From the NCBI RefSeq assembly GCF_004354915.1, contig NZ_SMSI01000001.1, forward strand, positions 1,054,001 through 1,118,000: a stretch of DNA of 64,000 nt, written 5' to 3'. The stretch comes from Pseudohoeflea suaedae. Its GTDB lineage: Bacteria > Pseudomonadota > Alphaproteobacteria > Rhizobiales > Rhizobiaceae. A model generated the notes under the pieces. That model was not told the DNA's origin and ran no database searches. It saw nothing but the letters and a program-made list of their open reading frames with translations. The stretch's first letter is position 1; every line of letters starts with the position of its first letter. A program made the position numbers and the translations under genes. This document shows positions 36,918 to 46,607 of this stretch, in pieces.

Positions 36918-39830
36918 ATGACCGATACGACCGACAAGATCGACTATTCCAAGACGCTCTACCTGCCGCAGACCGAATTTCCCATGCGCGCCGGCCTTCC
37001 GAAGAAGGAGCCGGAACTCGTCGAGCGCTGGCAGCAGATGGATCTCTACAAGAAGCTGCGCGCCTCGGCTGCCGGCCGGCCGAAATACGTGCTCCACGAC
37101 GGCCCGCCCTACGCCAACGGCAACATCCACATCGGCCATGCACTCAACAAGATCCTCAAGGACGTCATCACCCGCTCCTTCCAGATGCGCGGATATGATT
37201 CCAACTATGTTCCGGGCTGGGACTGCCACGGCTTGCCGATCGAGTGGAAGATCGAGGAAGCCTACCGCGCCAAGGGCAGGAACAAGGACGAAGTGCCGAT
37301 CAACGAGTTCCGCAAGGAATGCCGCGAGTTCGCCCAGAACTGGATCGATGTGCAGACCGGCGAATTCAAGCGCCTCGGCATCGAGGGCGATTTCGAAAAG
37401 CCCTACACGACGATGAACTTCCATGCGGAAGCCCGCATCGCCGGCGAACTGCTCAAGATCGCCAGGTCCGGCCAGCTCTATCGCGGCTCCAAGCCCATCA
37501 TGTGGTCGGTCGTCGAGCGCACCGCGCTTGCCGAAGCGGAAGTCGAGTATCAGGACTACGAGAGCGACACGATCTGGGTGAAGTTCCCGGTCATGGCAGG
37601 TTCTGACCAGCTTGCCGATGCGTCAGTCGTCATCTGGACGACCACCCCGTGGACCATCCCCGGCAACCGCGCGATCGCCTATTCGCCGCGCATTTCCTAC
37701 GGCCTCTATGAGGTGACCGCCGCCGAGAACGATTTCGGTCCGCAGGCCGGCGAAAAGCTGGTCTTCGCCGATGCACTCGCCGAGGAGAGCTTCGTCAAGG
37801 CCAAGCTGCAGTTCAATCGTCTTCAGGATGTACCGGCCGAGGTTCTCGGCGCCATCACCTGCGCCCACCCGCTGAAGGGTTTCGGCGGCGGCTACGAGTT
37901 CGACGTCCCGCTTCTTGCCGGCGATCACGTAACCGACGACGCCGGTACCGGCTTCGTGCACACCGCGCCCGGGCACGGCGTGGAAGACTTCGAGGCATGG
38001 ATGGACAATGCCCGCGATCTGGAATCGCGCGGCATCTCGTTCGCTATTCCCTTCACCGTCGATGATGGCGGCTTCTACACCAAGGACGCGCCCGGCTTCG
38101 GTCCGGACCGCGAGGGCGGTGCGGCGCGCGTCATCGATGACAAGGGCAAGAAGGGCGACGCCAACGACGCCGTTATCAAGGCGCTGATCGCGGCGAACAA
38201 TCTCTTCGCCCGCGGTCGCCTCAAGCACACCTATCCGCATTCCTGGCGCTCCAAGAAGCCGGTCATCTTCCGCAACACGCCGCAATGGTTCGTCTATATG
38301 GACAAGGACCTCGGCGACGACACCACGCTGCGTTCGCGCGCCCTCAAGGCGATCGACGAAACACGCTTCGTGCCCGCAGCCGGTCAGCGCCGCCTGCGCG
38401 CGATGATCGAAAGCCGCCCCGACTGGGTGCTCTCGCGTCAGCGCGCCTGGGGCGTGCCGATCTGCGTCTTCGCCGACGAGGACGGCAAGGTTCTCCTCGA
38501 CGAGGCGGTCAATGACCGCATCATCGAGGCTTTCGAGGCCGAAGGCGCCGACGCCTGGTTTGCCGACGGCGCGCGCGAGCGTTTCCTCGGCTCGCGTGCC
38601 GGCGAGCCCTGGAAGCAGGTCACCGATATTCTCGACGTCTGGTTCGATTCGGGCTCCACGCACTCCTTCGTCCTGGAAGACCGCCCGGACCTCAAATGGC
38701 CGGCCGACGTCTATCTCGAAGGCTCCGACCAGCACCGCGGCTGGTTCCACTCCTCGCTGCTCGAAAGCTGCGCCACCCGTGGCCGGGCGCCCTATGATGC
38801 GGTGGTAACCCACGGCTTCACCATGGCCGAGGATGGCCGCAAGATGTCGAAGTCGCTCGGCAACCAGGTCTTCCCGCAGGACATCATGTCCCAGTCCGGT
38901 GCCGATATCCTGCGCCTCTGGGTCATGAATACCGATTATTGGGAAGACCAGCGCCTCGGCAAGACGATCATCCAGACCAATGTCGACAGCTATCGCAAGA
39001 TCCGCAACACGCTCCGCTGGATGCTCGGCACCCTTGCCCATGACACCGGCGAGGACGTCGCGCTTGCCGACATGCCCGAGCTCGAGCGTCTGATGCTTCA
39101 CCGGCTGGCCGAGCTCGACAAGGTCGTGCGCAAGGGCTACGACGATTTCGATTTCAAGCGGGTCGTCCGTACGCTCACGGACTTCGCCAATATCGAACTC
39201 TCCGCCTTCTACTTCGATATCCGCAAGGATGCGCTTTACTGCGATGCGCCGTCCTCGACACGCCGCAAGTCTGCCCTCTACGTGATTCGCAAGCTGTTCG
39301 ATTGCCTCGTGACCTGGCTCGCACCGATGCTGGTCTTCACGATGGAAGAGGCCTGGCTGCTGCGGTATCCGGAGGCGGACTCGGTTCATCTGGAGCAGTT
39401 CCCCGACATCCCGGCCGAGTGGCTGGCTCCGGAACTGGAAGCCAAATGGCAAAAAGTTCGCGATGTGCGTTATGTCGTCACCGGGGCGCTTGAAGTCGAA
39501 CGTCGCGAGAAGCGTATCGGTTCGTCGCTCGAGGCGGCCCCCGTGGTCTACATCAACGATCCGGAGCTGGTTGCAGCCGTCAAGGATACCGATTTCGCGG
39601 AGGTCTGCATCACTTCGGGCATCGTCGTCGAGGAGGGCGAAGGCCCTTCCGATGCGTTCCGGCTCGATGATGTTGCCAATGTCGCCGTCGTGCCGGCCAG
39701 AGCCACCGGTCGCAAGTGCGAGCGTTCCTGGCGCCTGACCGACGATGTCGGTTCGGATCCGGATTACCCCGACGTTTCGGCGCGTGATGCCGCAGCGCTG
39801 CGTGAGCTGGGAATCAAGCCGGCCGCGTAA
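36918..39830 (+). CDS. ileS: Isoleucyl-tRNA synthetase
   Basis: A 970-residue class I synthetase. HIGH is at 71-74 (in [11 protein letters not shown]) and KMSKS at 642-646 (in [12 protein letters not shown]). An editing domain lies between. The C-terminal region of many bacterial IleRS holds a four-Cys zinc site; here only one cysteine of that block is seen, in GRKCERSW, so the site seems lost or modified. It is the type with proofreading. The start ATG at 36918 follows an unusual 342-bp leader region. Confidence 0.97.
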   Translation: MTDTTDKIDYSKTLYLPQTEFPMRAGLPKKEPELVERWQQMDLYKKLRASAAGRPKYVLHDGPPYANGNIHIGHALNKILKDVITRSFQMRGYDSNYVPGWDCHGLPIEWKIEEAYRAKGRNKDEVPINEFRKECREFAQNWIDVQTGEFKRLGIEGDFEKPYTTMNFHAEARIAGELLKIARSGQLYRGSKPIMWSVVERTALAEAEVEYQDYESDTIWVKFPVMAGSDQLADASVVIWTTTPWTIPGNRAIAYSPRISYGLYEVTAAENDFGPQAGEKLVFADALAEESFVKAKLQFNRLQDVPAEVLGAITCAHPLKGFGGGYEFDVPLLAGDHVTDDAGTGFVHTAPGHGVEDFEAWMDNARDLESRGISFAIPFTVDDGGFYTKDAPGFGPDREGGAARVIDDKGKKGDANDAVIKALIAANNLFARGRLKHTYPHSWRSKKPVIFRNTPQWFVYMDKDLGDDTTLRSRALKAIDETRFVPAAGQRRLRAMIESRPDWVLSRQRAWGVPICVFADEDGKVLLDEAVNDRIIEAFEAEGADAWFADGARERFLGSRAGEPWKQVTDILDVWFDSGSTHSFVLEDRPDLKWPADVYLEGSDQHRGWFHSSLLESCATRGRAPYDAVVTHGFTMAEDGRKMSKSLGNQVFPQDIMSQSGADILRLWVMNTDYWEDQRLGKTIIQTNVDSYRKIRNTLRWMLGTLAHDTGEDVALADMPELERLMLHRLAELDKVVRKGYDDFDFKRVVRTLTDFANIELSAFYFDIRKDALYCDAPSSTRRKSALYVIRKLFDCLVTWLAPMLVFTMEEAWLLRYPEADSVHLEQFPDIPAEWLAPELEAKWQKVRDVRYVVTGALEVERREKRIGSSLEAAPVVYINDPELVAAVKDTDFAEVCITSGIVVEEGEGPSDAFRLDDVANVAVVPARATGRKCERSWRLTDDVGSDPDYPDVSARDAAALRELGIKPAA

Positions 39831-40001
39831 AACCTGCGGACGGGAGTGGCGGGAACGCCTCGCCGCTCCTTCCCATGCCTATAAAATGTCGGTGCAATTG
39901 CACCGCGTTGGACGATCCGGTACAACGGTGCCGCAAAAGGGACAGATTGTCGGGGCAGAAGGCGCAAAATCCGACGAGTTCTCAGGGACGGGATACTTCG
40001 A

Positions 40002-40667
40002 ATGCGTATAAGTAAAGGGATCCGCGCCACGGCGAAGGCGGCCGCACTTGCAGCAGCAGCAGCAAGTCTCTCAGCTTGCCTTGGCCCGACCTACGGCACG
40101 GACAAGTCGTCGACCGAGCAGCTCGTCGATGATATTTCCAACATTGCGACGATCAAGCCGGACCGCGGTCCCACGATCGATTACAAGCCGCGGCCCGCGC
40201 TGGTGCGCCCGCCGGAAACCGCAAACCTGCCGCAGCCGCAGCAGAGCGTGGCGGCAGAAAATCCGAACTGGGTGGAATCGCCGGAAGACTCGCGCAAGCG
40301 CCTCGTCGCCGAAGCTGATGCCAGCGGGAACGATTTCGCCTACCGCTCGCCTCTCGCACGCCGCGACAAGTCGACCGGAAGGGCAACGGCAAAGCCCTCC
40401 GCTTCAAGCGGTTCGCCGTCTCCGCTCTCGGTCATGCGCCAGGAGAGTGCCAACCGGTCGCTGCGCGAAAATCTGAAGATCCAGAAGGGCGCCTATTCGG
40501 ACCGCCGCCGCTTCCTTTCCGATCCGCCGCTCGATTACCGCAAGCCTGCCGAAACCGCTGCCGTCGGCGAGCTGGGCGAACCGGAAAAGCAGAAGGAACG
40601 GGAGCGCATCGCGGCTGCGACCAAGAAGAAGGGTTTCCAGCTGCCGAAGTTCTCGCTTCCCTGGTAA
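40002..40667 (+). CDS. Lipoprotein, conserved-looking, function unknown
   Basis: A 221-residue predicted lipoprotein: Arg/Lys-rich start, an Ala-rich hydrophobic stretch and the lipobox LSAC with Cys26. The mature protein is rich in Pro, Ser, Ala and Lys, with PRPALVRPPETANLPQP around 60-80, and ends with a basic KKKGFQLPKFSLPW. It is likely outer-membrane bound. It follows ileS by 171 bp and its function is unknown; the segment with PPETA resembles other alphaproteobacterial lipoproteins of the beta-barrel environment only weakly. Confidence 0.8.
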   Translation: MRISKGIRATAKAAALAAAAASLSACLGPTYGTDKSSTEQLVDDISNIATIKPDRGPTIDYKPRPALVRPPETANLPQPQQSVAAENPNWVESPEDSRKRLVAEADASGNDFAYRSPLARRDKSTGRATAKPSASSGSPSPLSVMRQESANRSLRENLKIQKGAYSDRRRFLSDPPLDYRKPAETAAVGELGEPEKQKERERIAAATKKKGFQLPKFSLPW

Positions 40668-40688
40668 GCCGATCATCGTTCGAGTGAT

Positions 40689-41138
40689 TTAGCGACGGGC
40701 GCGGAAGAATCCCCTGAGGATCTCTGAAGCGTCCGTTTCTGCAAGTCCGGAATATACTTCCGGCGCATGGTGACATGTCGGTTGGGCATAAAACCGCGCG
40801 CCATGAGCCACACCGCCGCCCTTCGGGTCCTCGGCGCCGTAATAGAGCCGCCTGATGCGGGCAAACGATATGGCGCCTGCGCACATGGTGCAGGGCTCGA
40901 GCGTCACATAGAGATCCGCCTCTGAAAGCCTTTCGGCGCCAAGGGTTTCGGCAGCCTGCCGGATCACCAGGATCTCGGCATGAGCGGTCACGTCGGACAG
41001 CTCGCGTGTGCGGTTGCCGGCCCGGGCGACCGCCTCGCCGTCGATGACGAGGACCGCGCCCACGGGCACTTCGCCACGCTCGGCCGCCGCCCTGGCCTCC
41101 GCCAGCGCAAGGTCCATATGTCCGGAATTACTCGACAC
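40689..41138 (-). CDS. tadA: tRNA-specific adenosine deaminase TadA
   Basis: A 149-residue zinc deaminase that converts A34 to inosine in tRNA-Arg. The zinc site is His53-Ala-Glu55 (HAE) and PCTMC (Cys83, Cys86). The C-terminal part has the expected FFRARR ending. It is convergent with the lipoprotein gene (the stop codons are 22 bp apart) and divergent from rluB. Confidence 0.96.
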   Translation of the reverse strand: MSSNSGHMDLALAEARAAAERGEVPVGAVLVIDGEAVARAGNRTRELSDVTAHAEILVIRQAAETLGAERLSEADLYVTLEPCTMCAGAISFARIRRLYYGAEDPKGGGVAHGARFYAQPTCHHAPEVYSGLAETDASEILRGFFRARR

Positions 41139-41207
41139 GCAATTCGAATTCCCTTAACCGTCCGCCCGGGATCTGATAGACACCCCCTGAACGCAGGCAA
41201 ACACCAA

Positions 41208-42767
41208 ATGACCAACGAAGACAAGCCCGCCCGGGGCAAGCGCCCCCGGCGCGAGGATACGGATCGCAAAGGCAAGCAGCCATCTTCCCCCGCACGGAAG
41301 AAGGCAGGGCCGCAAACGACCGACACCGCCGCCGATGGCAATGCGGTTGAAACAGGCCGTATCGCCAAGATCCTGGCGCGCGCCGGCGTGGCCTCACGCC
41401 GCGATGCCGAGCGCATGGTCACCGACGGCCGCGTGAAGGTAAACGGCAAGCTGCTCGAATCCCCTGCGATCGTGGTTTCTACCTCCGACAAGATCGAGGT
41501 TGACGACAAGCTGATCGCGGCGATCGAGCGCACGCGGTTGTGGATCTATCACAAGCCGGCCGGTCTCGTGACGACCAACCGCGATCCCGAAGGCCGGACG
41601 ACGATCTTCGAACGCATGCCCGCCGAATTGCCGCGTGTGGTCACCGTCGGTCGTCTGGACATCAATACCGAGGGCCTGCTGCTTCTCACGAATGATGGCG
41701 GGCTTGCCCGTCAGCTCGAACTGCCCTCCACCGGCTGGCTGCGCCGCTACCGCGTGCGCGCCCATGGCGAGATCGACCAGCCCGCGCTCGACAAGCTGCA
41801 GGACGGCATTGCCGTCGACGGCGTTCTCTACGGTGCCATCGAAGCGACGCTCGACCGTCAGCAGGGCCGAAACGTCTGGATCACGATGGGACTGCGCGAG
41901 GGCAAGAACCGCGAGATCAAGAACGTGCTCGGCGCGCTCGGTCTCGAGGTCAATCGCCTGATCCGTATCTCCTACGGTCCCTTCCAGCTCGGCGACCTGC
42001 CTGAAGGCGATGTGGTCGAGGTGCGCAGCAAGACCTTGCGTGACCAGCTCGGCCAGAAGGTGATCGAGGAAGCAGGCCTCAATTTCGAGGCGCCGATCAT
42101 CGATCACAAGCAGGAGCAGAAGAAGGCCGAAAGCGAGGCTGAAAAGCCCAGGAAGCCCGAACGCGAATGGATCTCCGCTTCCGAGCGCCGTGAACGCGCC
42201 CGCGACCGGCTCGACACCAAGCCGGGCAAATTCGGCGACAAGCCCGGCAAGTTCGGGGACCGGGGCGGCGAACGCGGCAAGCCGGCCGGCGGTAAGGATG
42301 AAAAGCGTCGCCCGGCTCCACCACGCAGCCGTTCGGCCAATGTCTGGATGGCTCCGGGCGCCCGCCCGCTCGGCGAGAAGAAACAGGCAGCGGCCGCGGA
42401 GCGTGCGGAACGGCGCGACCGTGACGCAAGCGCTGGAAAGTCCGTCGGCCGCGGCAAGCCCGCCGGCGACAAGCCGCGGTTCTCGAAATCCGACGACGGC
42501 CGTTCGGGCGAAGGCCGTCCGGCCCGCAAGGATGGCGGTTTCGGCAAGGGCAGGCCTGCCGGCCGGGCCGATGGCAAGCCCAATGGCAAGCCGGGCTTCG
42601 GCGGCTCTGGCAAGCCCAGTGGAAAGCCGGGAGGCAAGTCCTCCGGGGATCGCTCCGGCCGTGGACCCGACCGTGGGCCCGACAGGGGATCCGATCGTGG
42701 TCCGGCCAGTGGTCCGGCCCGGGGTCCGAAGGGCAGGGGAGGCCCGGGTGCGGATCGTCGGAGGTGA
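41208..42767 (+). CDS. rluB: Pseudouridine synthase RluB with long basic tail
   Basis: A 519-residue protein of the RsuA/RluB/E/F family. An S4 RNA-binding domain at about 50-95 precedes the synthase core with catalytic Asp151 in GRLDINTEGLLLLTNDG. From about residue 300 a 220-residue tail rich in Lys, Arg, Gly, Pro, Asp and Ser follows, with short repeated units such as GKPGF, GKPSG and GPDRG. RluB modifies 23S rRNA in E. coli; the exact target here is not certain. The ATG at 41208 starts the family-like region; a frame to 40980 is not supported. It overlaps rsmD by 20 bp. Confidence 0.88.
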   Translation: MTNEDKPARGKRPRREDTDRKGKQPSSPARKKAGPQTTDTAADGNAVETGRIAKILARAGVASRRDAERMVTDGRVKVNGKLLESPAIVVSTSDKIEVDDKLIAAIERTRLWIYHKPAGLVTTNRDPEGRTTIFERMPAELPRVVTVGRLDINTEGLLLLTNDGGLARQLELPSTGWLRRYRVRAHGEIDQPALDKLQDGIAVDGVLYGAIEATLDRQQGRNVWITMGLREGKNREIKNVLGALGLEVNRLIRISYGPFQLGDLPEGDVVEVRSKTLRDQLGQKVIEEAGLNFEAPIIDHKQEQKKAESEAEKPRKPEREWISASERRERARDRLDTKPGKFGDKPGKFGDRGGERGKPAGGKDEKRRPAPPRSRSANVWMAPGARPLGEKKQAAAAERAERRDRDASAGKSVGRGKPAGDKPRFSKSDDGRSGEGRPARKDGGFGKGRPAGRADGKPNGKPGFGGSGKPSGKPGGKSSGDRSGRGPDRGPDRGSDRGPASGPARGPKGRGGPGADRRR

Positions 42768-43302
42768 TCTTCGCGGCCGGAATCTTGCCGCGCCGAAGAG
42801 CCAGTCGATCCGCCCGACGACAGACCGCACCCGCGAAAGTCTCTTCAACATCCTGAGCCACGGCTATCCCGAAGCGCTCGACGGCACACGCATGCTCGAC
42901 CTTTTTGCCGGCACCGGTGCCGTCGGCATGGAGGCATTGTCGCGCGGATGTCGCTTTGCGCTCTTCGTCGAGCAGGGCGTCGAGGGGCGGGGCCTGATCC
43001 AGACCAATATCGAAGCGCTTTCGCTGAGGGGAAAGGCCAAGATATTCCGCCGTGACGCCACCCATCTGGGAGCCGCGGGAACTGTTGCGCCCTTCGATTT
43101 CGTCTTCGCGGATCCACCTTACGGCAAGGGGCTCGGCGAGCGCGCGCTGCGCTCTGCCGCGGATGGCGGCTGGCTCGTTCCGGGCGCTCTCGTTATCCTC
43201 GAGGAAAATATCGAGGCCGAGCCGGAACCCGGCGCCGATTTCGAACTTCTCGAGATGCGCCAATTTGGCGAGACACGGATGCGGTTTTTCCGCTATTCTT
43301 GA
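42748..43302 (+). CDS. rsmD: 16S rRNA (guanine966-N2)-methyltransferase RsmD
   Basis: A 184-residue methyltransferase that makes m2G966. SAM-binding DLFAGTGAVG is at 51-60, and the catalytic DPPY at 122-125. The GTG at 42748, with GGGGAGG at 42736-42742, gives the normal N-terminus MRIVGGDLRGR, so translation starts inside the rluB tail codons. The frame that runs to 42190 is a shadow of rluB. Rlu and rsm genes are often adjacent, as here. Confidence 0.94.
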   Translation: MRIVGGDLRGRNLAAPKSQSIRPTTDRTRESLFNILSHGYPEALDGTRMLDLFAGTGAVGMEALSRGCRFALFVEQGVEGRGLIQTNIEALSLRGKAKIFRRDATHLGAAGTVAPFDFVFADPPYGKGLGERALRSAADGGWLVPGALVILEENIEAEPEPGADFELLEMRQFGETRMRFFRYS

Positions 43303-43334
43303 ACAAACAACCACGAGAGCTCCGGGAGCCTTGA

Positions 43335-44222
43335 ATGAGCCTTGCCGAAGGACTTGAGAGCAAGTCGCTTGCCGCGTCGCAAAGCTCGGACCCGACCGTT
43401 GCCATAGCGTTTGGCGGGGGCGGTGCCCGCGGACTGGCTCATATCCATGTCATCGAAGCGCTCGACGATCTCGGCATCCGTCCGGTCGCCATTGCCGGGT
43501 CGTCCATCGGCGCGATGATGGGGGCCGGAATGGCAGCCGGTATGACTGGCGCCGAAATCCGCGACCATGCGCTCAACACCATCGGCAAGCCGACGACGGC
43601 GCTAACCAGGCTATGGAGCGCACGTCCCGAGACGATGCGGCAGGCGATCGAGAATGGCTGGCGGCTCGGCCAGTTCAACGCCGAGCGCATTGTCGGTGCG
43701 TTCCTGCCCGAGGCGGTCCCCGCCACGTTCGAGGAACTCTCGATCCCGACCAAGATCGTGATCACCGACTATTTCGATCACTGCGAGAAGATCTGCGAGA
43801 CGGGTGATCTGCGCAATGCGATCGCGGCATCGGCGGCCATTCCCGCCGTCTTCCGGCCGGTCGAGCGCGACGGACGGATTTATGTCGATGGCGGCATCTA
43901 CAACCCGGTGCCGTTCGATCACCTGGCGGGACTTGCGGATATCATTGTCGGTATCGATGTGGTCGGCCTGCCGAGCGGCATGCCCGGCGAAAAGCTGACC
44001 ACGACCGATCTGATGTTCGGGGCCAGCCAGCTGATGATGCAGTCGATCATCGAGATGCGCCGCAAGGCCGCGCCGCCGGATATCTTCCTGCGCCCGGAAG
44101 TTCACCAGTATCGGATGCTCGACTTCCTCAAGGCCAAGGAAATCCTGGAAGCCTCGAAGGGCATTGGCGAACAGCTCAAGCATGATCTCGACGCCGCCTT
44201 CGCATTCCGGAAGAAGCTCTAG
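43335..44222 (+). CDS. Patatin-like phospholipase (RssA-type)
   Basis: A 295-residue serine hydrolase of the patatin family. The oxyanion motif GGGGARG is at 27-33, the nucleophile elbow GSSIG at 55-59 (Ser57), and the catalytic Asp185 in DGG at 185-187. No signal peptide is seen, so it acts on cytoplasmic or inner-membrane lipids. The stop shares the palindrome CTAG with the stop of the converging VOC gene. It starts 32 bp after rsmD. Confidence 0.92.
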   Translation: MSLAEGLESKSLAASQSSDPTVAIAFGGGGARGLAHIHVIEALDDLGIRPVAIAGSSIGAMMGAGMAAGMTGAEIRDHALNTIGKPTTALTRLWSARPETMRQAIENGWRLGQFNAERIVGAFLPEAVPATFEELSIPTKIVITDYFDHCEKICETGDLRNAIAASAAIPAVFRPVERDGRIYVDGGIYNPVPFDHLAGLADIIVGIDVVGLPSGMPGEKLTTTDLMFGASQLMMQSIIEMRRKAAPPDIFLRPEVHQYRMLDFLKAKEILEASKGIGEQLKHDLDAAFAFRKKL

Positions 44223-44635
44223 CTCGCAAATACCTGCGAAAGATCCGCGAACCCCTTGAATTCGAGCGCGTTTCCGGAAGGGTCCCGGATAAAGAGCGTG
44301 GCCTGTTCGCCCGGCTGCCCTTCGAAGCGCAGATTGGGCTTCATCACCCAGTCGATGTCGTCGCGCGCCGCCAGACGGTCCCGGAGCGCCTTCCAGTCGT
44401 CCATCTGCAACACCACGCCGAAATGCGGGATCGGTACGGCATGGCCGTCGACCTGACCGGACGCCGGCGGTTGCGCGCTCTCGGGGCGATGATGGGCCGA
44501 CATCTGATGGCCGTAGAGATCGAAATCGACCCATGTTTCGGCACTGCGGCCGATGCTGCAGCCGAGAACGTCGCGGTAGAAGCTTTGCGTCTCCTCTATG
44601 TCGCGGACCGGAAAGGCGAGATGAAAAGGCGTCAT
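44219..44635 (-). CDS. VOC-family (glyoxalase/dioxygenase-like) protein
   Basis: A 138-residue protein of the vicinal oxygen chelate fold: MTPFHLAFPVRDIEE at the start, SFYRDVLGC, GHQMSAHH and FIRDPSGNALEFKGF at the end. The substrate is unknown. The ATG at 44635 has AGGAG seven bases upstream; two ATG codons earlier would be less well placed. It ends in a CTAG that also carries the patatin stop. Confidence 0.87.
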   Translation of the reverse strand: MTPFHLAFPVRDIEETQSFYRDVLGCSIGRSAETWVDFDLYGHQMSAHHRPESAQPPASGQVDGHAVPIPHFGVVLQMDDWKALRDRLAARDDIDWVMKPNLRFEGQPGEQATLFIRDPSGNALEFKGFADLSQVFAS

Positions 44636-44648
44636 GTCCATGCTCCTG

Positions 44649-46502
44649 TCAGGCCTGGCCCGAAAGTTCTTCGTGCGAGCCCTTGCTCTTGTGTTTCCTG
44701 GCCGAGGGTCCTTCACCCTCGGGGGTGTCGGGACGGTTCTTCTTGTCCTTGGGCTTGATCAGTGGTTCCGGCACCACCGGACGCGTCAGAACTTTCTCCG
44801 CTCCCGCATAGATGCCTTCGGCTGCCTGCAGCGCCAGCCGCTCCTCGTCCAGCTTGCGGATCATGTCCTCTACCTCGATGGCCCAGGATTCGGATGATCC
44901 GAGCGCTTCCAGCGTCTTGCGACCGAAGACGAGGCCGGATTCCAGCGTTTCGCGGATCTCATAGGTAACACCCTTGGCCCGCAGGGCGAGTGTGTGGGCA
45001 CGATCATAGGCGCGGACATAGAGCTTTGTATCGGGGAATTCGTTCTGGATCAGGTCGACCACCCGGTCGGTGATTTCCTTCTTCTGGGTGGTCACCGCGA
45101 CGACCTTGGCACGCTGGATGCCCGCTGCCAGAAGAACATCCTTGCGGGTGCCGTCGCCGAAATAGATGCGGAAGCCGAACCGTCCCGCGGCCCGGATGCG
45201 CTCGGCGGAGTGGTCGATGATGGTCACGTCGGTTCCGCCGGCCATCAGCACCTGTGCGGCAATCTGGGCAAAGCGCGAAAACCCGATGATGAGAACGTCT
45301 GCGCCGGCGCCTTCGAAATCTTCCTCCATCTCCTCGTCGGGCGCCTCGCGCATCAGCCGCTTTGACAGGGAGGAGAGGATCGGCGTCAGCGCCATGCTGA
45401 GCGTCACGATGGCGACGAGAATGGAGGCGGTGTCCTGCGCGAAGATCCGCGCGCCGACCGCCGCCGAAAACAGCACGAAGCCGAACTCGCCGCCCTGCGG
45501 CAGAAGGGCGGCAATGCGGATCGAATCATTATGCGAGCTGCCGAACAGGCGTGTGAGCCCGTAAAGCACCATCGCCTTCACCAGCATCAGCAGCGGCACG
45601 CAAAGAAGAATGAGCCAGATATTGTCGACCAGCACCCGCAGGTCGAGCGAGAGGCCCACGGCCATGAAGAATAGTCCGAGCAGAATGCCGCGGAAGGGTT
45701 CGATATCCGCCTCGAGCTCGTGCCTGTACCTCGATTCGGCCAGCATGACGCCGGCAAGAAATGCCCCGAGCGCCATCGACATGCCTGCCACGCCCATCAG
45801 GGTCGCGGCGCCAAGGACCACGAAGAGCGCGGCCGCAATCATCGCTTCATGCGCACCGGTGCTGGCGATCAGCGAAAACAGCGGATTGAGCAGGTACCGC
45901 CCGGCAACCAGAAGCGCCGCGATGGCGCCGACGGCGATCAGGGCGCTCGTTAGCACCGAGCTGTCTTCACCGCTGCTGAACGGGGCGAGAATGGGAATGA
46001 GCGCCAGGAGCGGAACGATGGCGATGTCCTGAAGCAGGAGGATGGAGAAGGATTTTTGGCCGTAGGCGGTGTTCAGGTCGCCGCTTTCGCCGAGCAATTG
46101 CAGCGCGAAGGCGGTCGATGACAGCGCCAGGCCCATGCCGATGATGACGGAGGCGCTGAAATTCTGGCCGGCGACGTAGTAGGCGAGCACCGAGAGAACA
46201 CCGCCGGTGATGACGACCTGTGCGCTTCCCATCCCGAAAATATCGCGCCGCATCTTCCACAGACGCTTCGGCTTGAGTTCGAGCCCGATGAGGAAGAGCA
46301 GCATCACGACGCCGAGTTCGGCGAAATGCAGGATCTCCTCGCCGTCGGTGATCAGCCGAAGAAGCGGACCGATGACGATACCCGCGGCCAGATAGCCCAG
46401 CACGGTGCCGAGGCCGATCCGTTTGAAAATCGGAGCCGCAACGAGTGCGCCTCCCAGAAGGACAAGGCCCTCAAGGTAGAATTCGGAACCGGCAGCCGCC
46501 AT
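44649..46502 (-). CDS. Kef-type cation:proton antiporter with RCK domain
   Basis: A 617-residue membrane protein of the CPA2 family: about 12 hydrophobic segments (residues 8-390), a TrkA-N/RCK domain with IIGFSRFAQIAAQVL near residue 410, and a charged, Lys-rich C-terminal tail. It is close to KefB/KefC, glutathione-gated K+ efflux systems that acidify the cytoplasm under electrophile stress. It might use glutathione made by the gshA product. The ATG at 46502 is preceded by long open frame that is a shadow of the tldE antisense strand. Confidence 0.88.
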   Translation of the reverse strand: MAAAGSEFYLEGLVLLGGALVAAPIFKRIGLGTVLGYLAAGIVIGPLLRLITDGEEILHFAELGVVMLLFLIGLELKPKRLWKMRRDIFGMGSAQVVITGGVLSVLAYYVAGQNFSASVIIGMGLALSSTAFALQLLGESGDLNTAYGQKSFSILLLQDIAIVPLLALIPILAPFSSGEDSSVLTSALIAVGAIAALLVAGRYLLNPLFSLIASTGAHEAMIAAALFVVLGAATLMGVAGMSMALGAFLAGVMLAESRYRHELEADIEPFRGILLGLFFMAVGLSLDLRVLVDNIWLILLCVPLLMLVKAMVLYGLTRLFGSSHNDSIRIAALLPQGGEFGFVLFSAAVGARIFAQDTASILVAIVTLSMALTPILSSLSKRLMREAPDEEMEEDFEGAGADVLIIGFSRFAQIAAQVLMAGGTDVTIIDHSAERIRAAGRFGFRIYFGDGTRKDVLLAAGIQRAKVVAVTTQKKEITDRVVDLIQNEFPDTKLYVRAYDRAHTLALRAKGVTYEIRETLESGLVFGRKTLEALGSSESWAIEVEDMIRKLDEERLALQAAEGIYAGAEKVLTRPVVPEPLIKPKDKKNRPDTPEGEGPSARKHKSKGSHEELSGQA

Positions 46503-46607
46503 CAAAAAACACCACAAGACAGAAATGAACTGGACGCGCCTGCACTTGATGCAGGACAGCATGAACAATACATGATTGCCTAACCAATAAACAAACGGAA
46601 TGCCATC

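Noticed and set aside
37623..39452. A 609-codon open frame on the minus strand opposite ileS.
   Set aside because: It lies wholly within ileS, and long antisense frames are expected in G+C-rich coding DNA. No ribosome site or family signature was seen.
42600..42740. Short repeated units in the rluB tail suggested a repeat array or CRISPR.
   Set aside because: The units are in frame, variable in length and code for a Gly-Lys-Pro-Arg tail; there are no regular spacers.
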